Positions 47,301-60,693 of a DNA stretch of 64,000 bases are shown here, piece by piece. The notes beneath the pieces are model-generated. The model had not been told where the DNA came from, did no database searches, and saw only the letters and a program-made list of their open reading frames with translations. How positions within the stretch are numbered: position 1 is the first letter of the stretch; each line of letters opens with the position of its first letter. The position numbers were made by a program, and so were the translations under genes. Source of the DNA: Citrus sinensis (taxonomy: Eukaryota; Streptophyta; Magnoliopsida; Sapindales; Rutaceae). The stretch spans positions 2,108,001 to 2,172,000 of the forward strand of contig NC_068557.1 of the NCBI RefSeq assembly GCF_022201045.2, in the 5' to 3' direction.

Positions 47301-50300
47301 CTAGTTGCTAGAGATTGCAGTGATTAATGGTGGAAAAACTATCCCTTGGGTTAAATAACTGTTACCAAATGGAGGAAAACCCCTTGTCGTCCTCTATTGT
47401 GTAAAGCTTAGTAACAAAGAATGAACCATTTCCCAGATATTTTATAAGTATTGAATAAAGTTAAAGCCTTTTTGGTTAGGGTTATCAACTGTTTGGCCTG
47501 CAATATGTTTTCTGCATGAATGATCCTAGGAGGACCATGCAGATTTGTAGGAGAGAAATGCTGATAACATTATGCAAAGAAATGTGTACAATATGATCGG
47601 AGTTAAACATATCAAGAACTGCTATAGCAATTATGTGTTTATTATCTCTAAGGGAGTGAGGAAAATCCTGTTAAACATTAATACTGAGCTGATGGCCTCA
47701 AATGACAACACTGGATGACTTTTTATTTTGGTAGAATTGATGCTGAGGTTTCATTTTTGTGCTTATTGATTTATTTATCATGCATTAACCATGATATTTT
47801 ATGCAGGGCAGGGAACCAAAGGAAAAACCACTATTTTTAAAAGTTCATTTCCAGTTTTCCTCCAAAATTGTTTATGCTGGGCACCATATAGTGTGATACC
47901 CTTATTGATAATTTTGAATATATCTATAATGATGTGAGTGAGGTACATGGCTATTACTTGGCTGCCATTTTGATAAATTGAGCAAATAGGATTAGAGTCT
48001 CTGAATTTCTAATCTAAAAGATGAGGAAGGTGACATGTAATGATTTATAGAAACATTAAATGTGTACTTCTGTTTCCCCCAATCCTCCTTCTCTCTCCCC
48101 TCCTCTAATATAGATGAGCTCATAAAACATTGTAGACCATTGCATCACCGAATAATCATTTATCACTTTTGAATATTTAAAAGTCCTAATGAAATCATTT
48201 CATATGGAGGTTATATTAAGCTCGTCTTTCCCCGTGTAGCCTTTGGTGATTTCAGCTTTCAATTTAACTGACCCATTCATGTCATATAACTACTGTCTGG
48301 TTTTAGTGTACTTATCTAATCCTTTCATTATGAGAAATAGGATTCTTATTGATCTTCTGCCCTAACATTTTTGAACTAAAGTCAATGACTGAGGATAATG
48401 GGAGGTGACGAGATGTGCCTATGCAACAAGCTTTTTGCTATTTTGGCTTGTTGACAATAATTATTTTCCCACTCGATGATCGATTTTTGTAGGTTAATTG
48501 CTTCCGATACACATGGTGTAGTAAATATATGGGATAGAAGAGTTGGTGTTCTTCCAAGTCTTGAGCTTTCGACTGGTTCCCATGGCACTCTTAATAGCAT
48601 TCAATTACATGCTGAAAATCAGGTTAATTTATTGAATCCAAATATTCTTTTATTTATTGTAAATATCACTTGTTTGTTTCTAAAAATGTGCAAACTTTGA
48701 TTTTTTTCGCAATTGTGAATGTAAAATTTTGTTGCATTAAGATGTTGTCCCATCTTTCATGTGTGCGACATTTCAGAGCCACCTTATGTAACAGTTTTTC
48801 AATAAATTGCAGTCAGTCTTTAGATGAGTGTGCCTATTTTATAGTTTACAAATGGATTGCTCAAGCTTGCATTAAAAGTGCTATGCCATTTCTGGGATGA
48901 AAATTGCCAATTGAAAGAGTGCAAACCATAAACCATAAGGTCAAAAAGGAACGGCACCTTGTTTTATTTAATATGGCAGGCTTATATATATGCCATGCCA
49001 TGGTCCTATCAACATAGTGATTCTTAGGTCAGCTTTTTCAAACTACAATAACAATAATGAATTAGGCAGTTGGATTTTACTCTCTAGTGTTTAAGTATAC
49101 TTCAAGTTCTTTCTTCTAATATCATCCATCACTTTCCTGGAGCCCTAATTACAAAAGTTCATTTACTTCAGATTATTTTTGCTGCTGGTAAGCATGGGAG
49201 CATTTATTTGTGGGATCTTCGTGGTGGAAGAACATCTGCTCCTTTTCATAATCATAAGGAGGTTGGTGGTGTTTATAGATGTATCTTTTTCCTTTATCTT
49301 GCAATGTGATAATTCAAATGAAGACGCGAAACAACTGCCAGCAGTTACCACAAAAATAAGGACAATCATATTGTGAATATTTGCTTATTGATCCCATGAG
49401 CACTAGCACTGATGTCTAAACTTTCTTGTTACAAATTGTTTCATGGTTAGCTTTATTGGTGTGCCTGTGACAGATTAGTCAATGATATTTTGATAAGCAT
49501 TTGGGTTAATGTATCTTATGTAGTTGATAATATGGTTGTTTTGCATAATTGATCTCTCTCTCTCTCCTTCCCCCCCCGCTTCTTCAGGTATGTCATTTAC
49601 CTCTAACATCTCTGAAGTTAGCATCAATGCTGGAAAAAATTGGGACTTTGAAGGTATGTAACTATGCACAAACGTTCTGATGCTGTCTTCAATTATTTTC
49701 ATCAAGTTTACTATTGTGGATGGCAGCGAGGTGTTAATAAACTAAGTATTCCTGCTGTTCCCATTCTGCCTATTATTAGGGCAAAGAAATCACCACCTCA
49801 TTAGCTTTATGGCAGGATCAGACTTCAGAAATGTAACTTAGAACATACATTTTTGGAAAGTTTGAGAATCCTAGATTTATTTTTTCTCTAATCTGAAAAA
49901 TTAATGTTAACAATAATGTAATTGAGACTAGAAATATGGAGTTTTGTAATGGCTTTACTTATTACAAGATGTATTTTGTTTTACAATAAAATGATGAAGG
50001 ACTTAGAGGGAAGCCAATTGGCATTTCCTTACAAAGCTAATCCATATAAATTTTATTCGAGAGTAATTTTCTATATACAAATATTTTTATACATCTATGT
50101 ATGCTGTTTTGCAAATGATTTTACTTAGTATATATTTTCTCTTTTCTTATCAAAATAAAAATGTTGACATAGTTATTAATGATAGAGAGTTGGGTTATTG
50201 TATAGAAATTAATGCTGAAAACTTTTCAAATGTGAAAGGCGCTTTTTGTTGTTTCTGAATTGTGAATAATCCATTATTAGTGTTTATTGCACAGGCACAA

Positions 50301-53279
50301 TCAAAAATTGTTTCACAGGAAATACACTCAATTGATCTTGATCCATCTTGCTCATACCAATTGGCATTCCACCTTGATGATGGCTGGTAAGTTGTGAAAT
50401 GAATGTGTTTTCTTTGACTTATATATATGTGTATGTATGTATGTATGTATTCTGAACACATTTGTTCATATCTTAACACTGCATCATGCTTTGCTAAATT
50501 AACACGTAATTTTCTTAGCAGTTTTAAAATTCAACACATCATTTACAATGAATTATACAATTAAAAGACAATGTATTGCTACAGGCTGACTCACTACTAG
50601 GATTTGGAAATCAAAGTACGTTATAAAAGACTACCTGAATTAGTGAATTGTAGAGGTTAATGCTACCCAACAAGAAATCATATATTTGCTAGAATCTTTC
50701 TGCAATTCTGAGGTTTTAGAATTCTCTTTTTCTTCAGCTTGTTGAAACATAAAAGAACATGTTGATCCAGAATGAGCTATAGAGGATGGTAAAAATTGAT
50801 TGCTCCCTGTGGCTGGAGAATATCGAACTAGGAAATTATTCATAATTTTTTGTTGGCGTGTCAAGCATTTCTGACTTATTTAGCAATCAGGCACACATTT
50901 AGTTCTTGTTTTGAACTGTTTTTTCAAACTCTTGAAACACTTGCTGACAACTTCGACATTCTTCGTAATCTAACATTTTGACTATGTCATGCCAGTGATA
51001 AAGGTGGAGAGACAAATTGGCATTATCTTATACCGTCTCTTTTTCATAGCCAGTATAATCATGCAATACTCTAACTTCGTGATGTTTCAAAATTTGATTG
51101 TTCATATGTACAAGTCTTAAATTTTGCCCTATGAAAGTTATGATTAACTTTCAATGTTTGACATGTTTATCAAAGGTTCTGCTTGTTTCTTATTTATATA
51201 ATTAGATTTATCACAGTGGTTGACTTAAGTTGTTAGCAAATGATAATATGAGATGATATGTTTCTATCATAATTCATATGCTTCATTTTAATTAAAATCT
51301 CCCTTACTTATTTTCCATGTGATGCAGGTCTGGCGTTTTGGATGTTTACAATTCTCGAGTTAGCCATGTTCATTGCCCACCTCCAGCTTGGTTGTAAGTA
51401 GAATTCAATAATGTTTAGGATTGCCATATTTTTTCTGTAATCATTGGCAACTTTAATAATTGTGTAATTACTGTCCTCGTCTTTTTGGAGTAATTAGGAG
51501 TGATTCCAACAATTCAGCTGATCAATTACACTTGCGAAAGCCATCATGGTTGTCAACAAATTCTGTAAGTTTTTTATTTTATTTTATTAATGATTATTAT
51601 CATTGATTTACCTTTTCCTCTGGGGATATGTTTATGTATGGTATGGGCATGTGTTTTACATGGTGGTTGAGCACAGAATTTGCAAAGAAGTAATTTGCAA
51701 AGAAGTATGGTTAGCTTCAAGCTTAATTACAAAGATTTTATAGGACATTGCATATCTTAACATTTCTCGTCATTGGTAAGTAACTAGTGTAATGTCTCCA
51801 TGAAGAGAATGAAATACTCATTTCTGGTTATTAGCTGATTTTTATTTAAGCTCAGCTCAAATCTCTTTTTTGTTTGTATTGAAATCAAGCATGAAATTGA
51901 ACGCTATAGATTTTGATATATCTATATAACTGGCATACCATAAACTATTATAAATGTACATCACTTCACCTCAATTTCAAGTTCAAATGACTTGATATCT
52001 GATCATGTCTTTTTGTGCTGAGCTTGCTCATTTTTATCACATACATGTTATCTGATCTCAACTTTATGCCCTCTTGAGGTCTAATCTTTCTTTTCATTTC
52101 AAGCTGGGCTTTGAAAGCCTATTTAGTCATCTTGACTCTGCTCATCGTCACCGCTATTTTCTCATGTGGGAAAGAGTCAGTTTAATTTCTTTATTAATAA
52201 AGCATTTTTAACTAGAAGAACAGCATTTCTCTTGCCAATTTGAGGTGAAGCATGGAAACAATTTTTTCATTAATTGTACACTTTGGTTGGAAACTTAGTT
52301 TTGTAATTTTGCCTTTCGTGTTTGAAGGCAAGTCATATTCCAAAGTTTTCTCGCTTTAGGTTTCGTCAAAAATTTACAATTCTAGCCATTTTTATAATTC
52401 CACTGGAAAATGTGCTTCGGCACCTCCCTTCAACCAATTATAACTTTGTTGCCTTCGAATGCAGATCTATGCGGTTGGATCATCATCTGACCATGGCATT
52501 CATCTTTTAGACTTCTTCCCAGGCTCCAGCTCTCCCAGCCACGTGGACTACAAGTAAGAAACTATGTCAAATAGCTAACTTATGTTATGTGGCAAAAATA
52601 CTTCCCAGGGATTGACGACCTGATTTTAATCCTGCATGGATAAGAATACCCAGAAAAAAAATGTTCTCATTTTTCTTATTGCTTGTATCCTTCTTTCTAG
52701 TGAGGATATAGAGAGCCTTTCTGAGAGAACAAAGCTCAAGAAGGAAAATAGATTTGTTCCACTATCAGAAGGTGTTACTGCATGTGTCACTCATCCTCTC
52801 AATAATACCATCGTGGCTGGAACAAAGGTTTGTGGTTTTGTAGAATCTACTTTGATAATATTTCGTCCAGGATAACAGAAATGCCATTGTTGAACTCCTT
52901 ACGCAACTTCCTTAAAATTTTATGAACTGCCATTTAGATTTCACTAGTGGCCAAGCACACCATAACAATACAGAAAAAGGCTTGCTCACTTTATACTTGC
53001 TTAGCAAAAATATTGTTGCATGTGGTAGTGAATGTCAAGCTCCAAACGATATGAGTAATTTACCCTTCTGTTTGACGATGAATATTATCGTTAGGGTTAT
53101 GCTATGAAATTTCTACAGAAAGATTGTTTTCACGATAATGGGTCTTTGAACAAAAGTTTAGGCTTCTGTTTCAAGCATGAACATATCACTTTTCTTTAAT
53201 ATTTTGTTTGCAGAATTCATCTTTGCTGGTCGTATCCCAGAAACAACAGTGCACCAGTGATTCAATGCTAGAGCAATGA
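44322..53279 (+). CDS. WD40-repeat protein, 17 exons
   Basis: My splice model keeps frame throughout and gives 474 residues. Exons: 44322-44426, 44512-44586, 44668-44729, 44847-44880, 45372-45462, 45868-45965, 46676-46750, 47063-47154, 48493-48622, 49172-49261, 49588-49653, 50295-50386, 51328-51393, 51498-51564, 52465-52553, 52701-52827, 53214-53279. All have GT-AG borders. WD40-like blades are visible as GCLTVHDFESLY, VVSIYDIGYIS, GVVNIWDRRVG, GSIYLWDLRGG, SGVLDVYNSR and HGIHLLDFFPG. A beta-propeller scaffold is expected; the exact partner or complex is unknown to me. The start exon (MKSNRWKRSVVEL) and exon 2 acceptor (GGAAAG|ATTGGG) are the least certain parts. Confidence 0.82.
46254..46610 (+). 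repeat. Tandem duplication inside WD40 intron 6
   Basis: GTGTCAGGGTGAAAACTTGT and about 130 following bases (to GCTTGTGGGATC and just beyond) are repeated 224 bases further on. It is intronic and does not touch an exon. Confidence 0.8.
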
Positions 53280-53639
53280 AGAAGCTGGAGAGCATAGATC
53301 CTATATTTCCCAAAATAAACAGCTTACTAGAAGTCTAGAAACTAACTGCAGAAGCACTTGAATCTCAAAACGGTTTACCATTATTTTGGAGGCAACCAAA
53401 CAACAACATAGCTTAATAGTTTGGAGCTGCTGGTTATGGATGTTATCAGTTTTAGGAGACCAAGCGCTGCTTAAGAGTTACAAATTGTAAATAGAGCTGA
53501 AATTAGAGTGAAACAATGGCCTCTTGCTGTGTTGTCAAGTAACTTTTAAGTATGCTAATGACAAACTTAAGTACGCGTTAACCATAAATGCAGGTAAGAA
53601 CACGATCTTGAATGAGTTGATTTGTTTTAACTAGTACAC

Positions 53640-56030
53640 CCATGGACCGTAATGCGGAATCTGGATTTTATTTGCCATCTATTCAAATGAAAATTTATTC
53701 TCCGGTCCAAACCGGGTTCACAAAATTCGGAAATGTTTTTTGGCCCTATGTACTAAAAAAGCATTAAAGAGGCAAGTTTAGAAGAAATGATTTTGGAGGG
53801 AATAAAGAGTAAACCGAAAAAATATAGTGTCATTATGATTTATGAGGGGTAAAAATTTAAAAAAAAAAAAAAGAAAGAGAGAGAGAGGTGATTGTCTGTT
53901 GGAATCACTAATGGAAAAATGCTATAGTTCCGCGCAAGAATCTGTATCTGAAAACCCTGAAAAGTGCATGTTAAGGAAAAATAAAATTTAATCTATTTAC
54001 CTGGTATGAGAGAGATATTAGGGGCTGGAACAGAGAAGAGGGGAGGAGTGTATAGTTTGATTGAATGTCGAGAATGGTAATGAGTGAGTGGAATCATTTT
54101 GTCCATGTGGAAAGTGAAGTTGATGAGAATGCAAATTACTCTCTCTCTCTAATCCTTCCTACCAAGGACCCTGAAGAGGAAGCTTTCCTTTGCCTTTTAG
54201 ATCTCTCCTACATTTATGTTGCTCCATTTTTGGGATGACTTATTTGTTTATAAATGATAAATTTGAGATGATATGTTTCTGTCAAATGCTTCTGATTAAA
54301 TCTTCTTGCTTTCCTCATTTTCCATGTGCAGGTCTGGTGCCTTTGATGTTTACAATTCTCGAGTTACCCACATTCATTGTCTTCCGCCGGCTCCTCTGGC
54401 TTGGCTGCAAGTAGAATTTGAACGTTCAGAATTACCACAATTTTGCTAGAACCATGGGCATCTTGTTTAATGCTTGTGTAACTACTTCCTTGTCCCTTTG
54501 GAGTAATTAGGAACCTTCCAACAATCCATCCAATTGCGAAAACCATCGTGGTTATCAACAAATTCTGTAAGTAATTTATCGTTGATATCATCTTTTTCAC
54601 TGGTAACATGTTTATGCTATGGTGTGGGCATGTGTATCACATGGCTGTTGAGCATATAATTTTCAAAGATATTATATGTGGCAACTAATTAGTGTAATGC
54701 CTCCATGTAGAGAATTTATTACCTGATTTTATTTAAAGCTCATCTCAGACCTCTTGTCCGCTGGAAAACATGCTTGAGTGTCTTCCTTCAGTCAAATATG
54801 ACTTTGATGTCTTCTCATGCAGATTTATGTGGTGGGATCATCATCTGACCATGGCATTCATCTTTTAGACTTCTACCCGGGCTCCAGCTCTCTCAGCCTT
54901 GTGGACTAGAAGTAAGAAACTACCTGAAATGGCTAACTTACTTTATGTGGAAATAAGGCTTTCTAGGGATTGATAGGATTGATATCGCCATGATCCTGCA
55001 TAAACAAGAACACCCAGAAAAAGAGGATAGATAAGAAATGTCATATGTATATAATTTCCTGTGTTTTGCTCATGTTTTCAAATGCTCCCCAGTCTTGAAG
55101 TTCTTTTTCTTATTGAGGAGTATCAGCGAGCAGGTGCTTTGAGTCTTTGTCTCTCTTTGACAGCGTCTGTGTTCACATTTTTCTTGTTGCTTGTATCCTT
55201 CCAGTGAGGATATACAGACCCTTTCTGAGATAAAAAAACACAAGAAGCAAAATAGATTTGTTCCACTATCAGAAGGTGTTACTGCATGTGTCAGCCATCC
55301 TTTCAACAGTACCATCGTAGTTAGAACAAAGGTTTGTGGTTTTGTAGCATCTGCTTTGATAATATTTCTTCCACGATAGCAGATATGGCATTTTTGAACC
55401 TCCTTCAGAAAAACTGCCGTTCAGATTTCACTAATGACCAAGTGCCATCATAACAATACACAAAAGGCATACTTGTTTAACAAAAACGTAGTTGCATGCG
55501 GTAATAAATGTTGAGTTCCAATTGATATAAGTGATTTATTCTTTTATTTAATGATGAACATTATCTATTGGTTATGCTATGAAATTTATGCAGAAAGAAG
55601 GATCATTGACACCTAAAAGAGAGTTAAAGACAAGACATTAAAGAAAAGTGATAGCCTAAACTTTTGTGACTGCATTTCTGTTGGTTGCAGAATTCATCTT
55701 TGTTGGAGGTAACCCAAAAGCAACAGTGCACCAGTGATTCAATGCTGGAATGGAACAATGAAGAAGCTGGAGAAGTGATCCTATGGTTTCCAAAATATAC
55801 AGGCAGAAAGGAAACTAAATATTTATAAGTACCTGAATCTTGGATTGAGCTTACACTAGAAGGTTTACCACATTTTTTGGAGAATTACTGGTTGTAGATT
55901 TTGTCGATCCATGTCAGTTTTAGGAGCACAAGCACTGCTTAGGGCAATTGAAAATAGAGCTGAAACCAGAGTGAAACAATGTCCTCTGCCTTGTAGTAAA
56001 GTATGTTGAGTATCTGCTAATGACAAACTC
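53640..56030 (+). pseudogene. Decayed tandem copy of the H3 3' UTR and WD40 gene
   Basis: 53640-53990 matches the H3 3' UTR and the WD40 5' flank at 43938-44225 (TTCCGGTCCAAACCGGGTTC; TCTGTACCTGAAAACCCT-like words). After about 200 unrelated bases, copies of WD40 exons 13-17 follow: 54332-54411 (donor changed from GT to GC), 54511-54566 (11 bases shorter, frameshift), 54823-54911 (in-frame TAG at 54907), 55205-55331 and 55691-about 55760 (stop lost). The 3' flank to 56030 also matches 53280-53575. Exons 1-12 are missing. No functional product is expected. Confidence 0.85.
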
Positions 56031-56358
56031 CTAATTTATTGACTGGCAACTGTAAATTGTTTAACTCTATTCTTTATTTCCTTGTTTGATGATATTAATT
56101 AGCTTTATCTCAGTTAAAAGACAGTGATTGCTGCTTTAAGAATGAAAACTTATGTCAGCTGTAAAGAAAGAACAAATAAGCTCTAAGAAAGTAAAGGGAA
56201 GATAGAAAACTGAAGAGCAAAACTTCTTGCATTCACTTGATAGGTTTTCAATATTCATTGTGCATTTGCTTCAGTCAATTAAGAATTTACAACCACAACC
56301 GGAGCATCCAATTACAAAATCATCTGGATACACATTGACTTCCTCTATTATATGTTGA

Positions 56359-59048
56359 TTAGGTCATAAGATATTCAGCAGGATTGAGAAGAGCTACAGC
56401 GCCTCGTTTGTGACTTGAGAATTTTTTATAAACTCCTAGCTTTTGCTCACTTTCCGCAGCTGCCAAGTGAAAGCTTACCAAGAGCTTTGCACAATCCCTG
56501 TTACATGGAATATAACATGTGAAGTTAGAGCATATCACTTGTCTCAGTTACAAATTAGAGCCATGAGCAAATACCATGCTACATGAGCTTACTGATATGC
56601 GCCACTTAACACCAGAAATCAGTAACCAAATATAAAGGATACTACAGTAAGAAGAATTACAGATAATAATGGAAAGGGGACATTACTTTAGTTGCTCTTC
56701 ACTGTAGCCTGTGTGGTGCTTCAAAGTCTCAGTCCAAAGAGGGCTCTTGTTAAGGGTGCAATGTGCAGCGTATACAGATGCGGCAGCAAGCATGGACGGG
56801 CAGTAACAAATGACAGTGGGATAATGGCTGATACCTAGTTCGGCTAGGAAAAATACCAGATTCTCCATCTATGTTGGACAGAAATGTCAATCATTTAGTT
56901 TGAGTTATTGCACTATAATCAAAACAAGACCAAGATATTTGCAGCACCTCCTGATCAGGTGAGACAGAAGCCTTGACATATCGAACTAGGAACACATAAG
57001 GCGTAGGAACTGTTAAATACCACCCCAATTTCTCCAAAATTGCTTTCTCCATGACAAGTACCTGTGATCCAATGTAAGCATAGTCTGATATGCAAATGAA
57101 GTCATTAACCTGCAAAATCAAAGCCAATCAATGAGAATTTCTAAATACTTTGAAACTAGTAGAAACAACTTAAAGAAACAAAAGAAGGAAGAGAAAAGAA
57201 CTAGTAGAAACAAAAGAAATTTTGAAAGATACCTGTGGAGCCCATATTTCTTCATACTTGCATGCAATGAGCATTGAGCTAATGCCAACTAGCTGAAGCT
57301 CCCTCCTGTTCACAGTTTTCATGGAAAGATAGCGATCGAGTATGTTTACAGTAAGATACAGGGTTTCAGGCATTAGTTTAAACTTGTTATGAACTTCTAT
57401 CAGCCAGTCAACAAGGATAGTTCTCATCTTAGCATTGATATTTGCCTGTGAGACCATGTAATCGTGCACTCGACCCTCTTCCTGCATAAAAGTTTCCCAT
57501 TATAAGAAAGAGGCCGGAACTACTGCTGAGAGTGAAAAGTATAAAAGGAACATTACTTCTGTGAGCTTGTAGAACATGTAGATATCATCAACATATTCAA
57601 CAACTGCCAAATCGTCATTAACATCTGGTGCATCAATGTTTACTATCAAATCCTTTGGCTTGTCAGTGATTCCACAAGCAGCCTAATACAAATAAATTTG
57701 GAAAAGACAAAGATAAATATCTTATTGAAGAATCTTCATAATCAACAAAATAACCCAAGAAGAACATCATCAAAACCACCTTGCTTCTAGCAGTGAGAAC
57801 TGAAGTGAATGTCCTGTCATTCCTCCTCAGGGACCTTTCCTTTGAGCTCTGCTCCCCAACAGGTTTAATTTTTTCGTTTTTAGCTTCTACTTCTTTAACG
57901 TTCTCTTCTTCATCAGAGCTTATCACAACTAAGTCATTGTTGGCAATTTCAGATGCCTTTTTTTGAGGTTCTGCTGGCTTCTTTACAATTCTACCTTTTT
58001 TGGTGGCTGCAGCTACAATATCATCAACCACTACGAGCTGCAAAAAAAAAAAGCATCCGGTCCATAAAATGGTCCAATTATTAATGCCTCCAATTACCAA
58101 GATTCTAAAGATAAAAAAGTTTAATATAACTATAAATAGCTGCATATTACTACCTTGTTCTTGTCTGCTGCTGCTTGCAGTTGTGCACAAAAACTCCTTG
58201 TCATGGGGCGAGAGATCTTCCCCTCCACAACTGGAAGCGTCTCCATATTGCCAATATCACAAAGAACTCGTCGATTCTGACCTTGTGCTGGCTCATTCTT
58301 CATCTTTCCTCTTCCTAGAAGGCAAAAACAAAATAAAAAGAGAAGATTTTTAAACAACATTCCACTGAAATGAGACCTAAGAAAAAAAAATGCAAAGAAA
58401 AAGATATAATCTGGTTTTAGAAACATAATGTGATCAAAATAATCCCAGATGCTCTAGTAAATGTCAGAATTCAGAGAAACTTCCATAATTTGGAAATTGA
58501 CGAACAAAGAATCATTTAAAAAAGAAACAGGATGATAATCTTAAGAACAATACCCAAATCTTTGGAATTAAACAAGCAATAATTAAAAAATCAATTTTTT
58601 TAATAAAATCTACGTAAAAAAATTTACACTGAGAGAGAGAATGAAAATTGATATTAGAACAAGCAATAAACCCCTAGAACCCTAATGAATGATACACGCT
58701 AAAGCAAACAAAAGCAGACGAAAATATTATCAACCATCATTTAATAAAACAAAACAACTGGGGATCAAAAAGAAATAGTACCCAGAAACACATCAATGCC
58801 CATTAATGAAAAGTAAAATCCCTAAACTGAATCAAAATATAACGAATCACTTACCCATAAAATCCAAACAAATATAGTATCAAGCAAAAATAATGCCTTT
58901 GGGTACCATTAAAGAATCAAAAGAGAAAAATCATACCCATTAAAGGAGGAGGGGACGCACAAGTAATTAATGAAGAAAATAAATTGAGACTAGGAGAAGA
59001 AATTAATTAACCTTTGGGTTGCCTTGCAATAACAGCATTGGCTTCCAT
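56359..59048 (-). CDS. CYCB1: Mitotic cyclin B1
   Basis: Eight exons on the minus strand: 59048-59012, 58314-58154, 58037-57780, 57682-57557, 57481-57233, 57109-56948, 56868-56687, 56497-56359, giving 437 residues. The destruction box RRVLCDIGN is at residues 27-35. The cyclin box starts near residue 213 ([16 protein letters not shown]), with [10 protein letters not shown] in its core. The C-terminal cyclin fold ends AEYLMT. B1 cyclins activate CDK at G2/M and are destroyed through the APC/C via the D-box. An acidic SSDEEE stretch lies in the N-terminal region. An MSA-type element lies 128 bases upstream. The gene appears intact. Confidence 0.95.
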
Positions 59049-59175
59049 TTTCAATTCTTGGTCACAATTTCCACACACTGTTACTCTGCTAAGTCTGGTA
59101 AAGAATGAGGGTTTTTAACTTAAGATGATGGCTTGTTAATGAATTAAAACAACTTAGCCTTTTGAAAAAAAAAAA

Positions 59176-59185
59176 CTAACGGTCA
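59176..59185 (+). promoter_or_regulatory. MSA-type element of the cyclin promoter
   Basis: CTAACGGTCA matches 10 of 11 positions of the mitosis-specific activator consensus TCYAACGGYYA with AACGG core, bound by MYB3R factors. A second AACGG core (TCAAACGGCGG on the minus strand) lies near 59206-59216. Confidence 0.65.
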
Positions 59186-59219
59186 TATTTTCAATTTTCG
59201 AATCGCCGCCGTTTGATGA

Positions 59220-60067
59220 GTGCTTGCCAAAATAATCACACGGCTAATATCGCTTTTAACCAGCCATGGGCCCCCAGCCCAGTTAGCCCGCCCAATCCAC
59301 TTTAGTGAATAGTGATAGTTATTCAAGCAATCAAGTTTTTTTTTTTTGGGCAAGTTTGATATTCAATTCCAAACTATAACAATAATTTATAAAAACATAA
59401 TCTTCAAATTTCAGAATTAGAACTGTGAAGAGGCATGATTGGGTGTTGAGAAGTTTTGTTATCTTTTGTGTAATTTTGATCTTCAGAATTTTTAACTATT
59501 TGTAATTTTTTATTGATTGAATTCCTTTTTATCTTTTTTAAAATACTGTTTTTTAGGATCGGTTCGATATCATTTTGTGGAATTTATTTTTATTTTCATT
59601 TCGAAATACAAATATAGTACATGGTCAGCGCACTGTATTGAAAAAATAAATTGTTAAATAAATAATCACTACATGCTGTCCCAAAGTAATTAATTAATGA
59701 TAATTATGGATATTTCTATAATAATAATTTAATTAGGAATTAATAACAATGTACCTTACTCTTCTTAATTTGTCATTAGTTTAAAAATATATAATATAGG
59801 CCTCATCACCTGCATAGCTCCCTGATATAATATCTAACTTACATATAATATCTAATATTTTTATTTTATACGGTTAATAATATAACTTAGGTGTGCGAAT
59901 GCCATCACAAGCTCGGGTATCCCTCCGCCATATTTTGCTAAAATTCATTCTGAAACACTAAATAATCGAACAGGGCCCCACCCAAAAATTACGTTCCTCC
60001 TGTTACTAATAAGGCCCCATTTTATTTATCAAAAAGGCCCTTCATTTTATAAATAATAAAAATATTA
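59220..60067. other. Intergenic between the cyclin and the MITE
   Basis: No gene. 59931-59970 repeats the P450 5' leader (see separate entry); the rest is AT-rich. Confidence 0.5.
59931..59970 (+). repeat. Orphan copy of the P450 5' leader
   Basis: AAAATTCATTCTGAAACACT with its flanks, ending AAATAATCGAA, matches 61913-61959 directly before the P450 ATG, apart from a missing six-base repeat. What follows here is not P450 sequence. It is probably a relic of a lost tandem copy. Confidence 0.7.
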
Positions 60068-60076
60068 ATAAAAAAG

Positions 60077-60693
60077 GGGTAATTTTTAAAAACCTCCCCT
60101 GAGGTTTGGACTTGTTGCAAGTAGATGGCGAGAATCTATTTATTTGTAAAAAATCCCATACCGTCAGTTAATTTTAACATTGACCGTTAGTTGACTGTGC
60201 AAAGACAATATTACCCTTAACAATAGTTTGTAGACTGACATAACTAAAAAAAAAACTAAAATTATTGGCTATTTTACCCTCTTTAAATTATTGATATTTC
60301 CTTAAAGTTCCTACAAGAAAGATAAAATTAAAAACTTGAAAAATCCTCTTTAAATTATTGATATTTCCTTAAAGTTCCTACAAGAAAGATAAAATTAAAA
60401 ACTTGAAAATGAAATAGTCATAATCTTTACCTATGATATTGTAAATCTTTGGAATTTACAAGGATAAAATTGTCAAAAAATAGGATTTGTGCTTTTCGCG
60501 CCAATAATTTTAGTTTTTTTTTTTAGTTACGTCAGTCTACAAACTGTTGTTAAGGGTAATATTGTCTTTATACAGTCAACTAACGGTCAATGTTAAAATT
60601 AACTGACGGTAGGGAGTTTTTTACAAATAAATAGATTCTCGCCATCTACTTGCAACAAACCCAAACCTCAGGAGAGGTTTTTAAAAATTACCC
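60077..60693. mobile_element. Mutator-like MITE (family copy 2)
   Basis: Same family as 21251-21862: GGGTAATTTTTAAAAACCTC at left, inverse at right, with ACCGTCAGTTAATTTTAACA in the arm. Flanks ATAAAAAAG and ATAAAAAAA agree at eight of nine bases. It differs by a 67-bp tandem duplication inside (60278-60408). Confidence 0.85.
60278..60408. repeat. 67-bp tandem repeat within the MITE
   Basis: CCTCTTTAAATTATTGATAT with its continuation to AAAAACTTGAAAA occurs twice in direct succession. It is absent as a duplicate in the other family copy. Confidence 0.85.

Noticed and set aside
54060..54240. 58-codon frame (MSRMVMSEWNHFVHVESEVD...) in the WD40 copy
   Set aside because: It lies in the rearranged part of a pseudogene and has no recognised relative; possibly a filler fragment.
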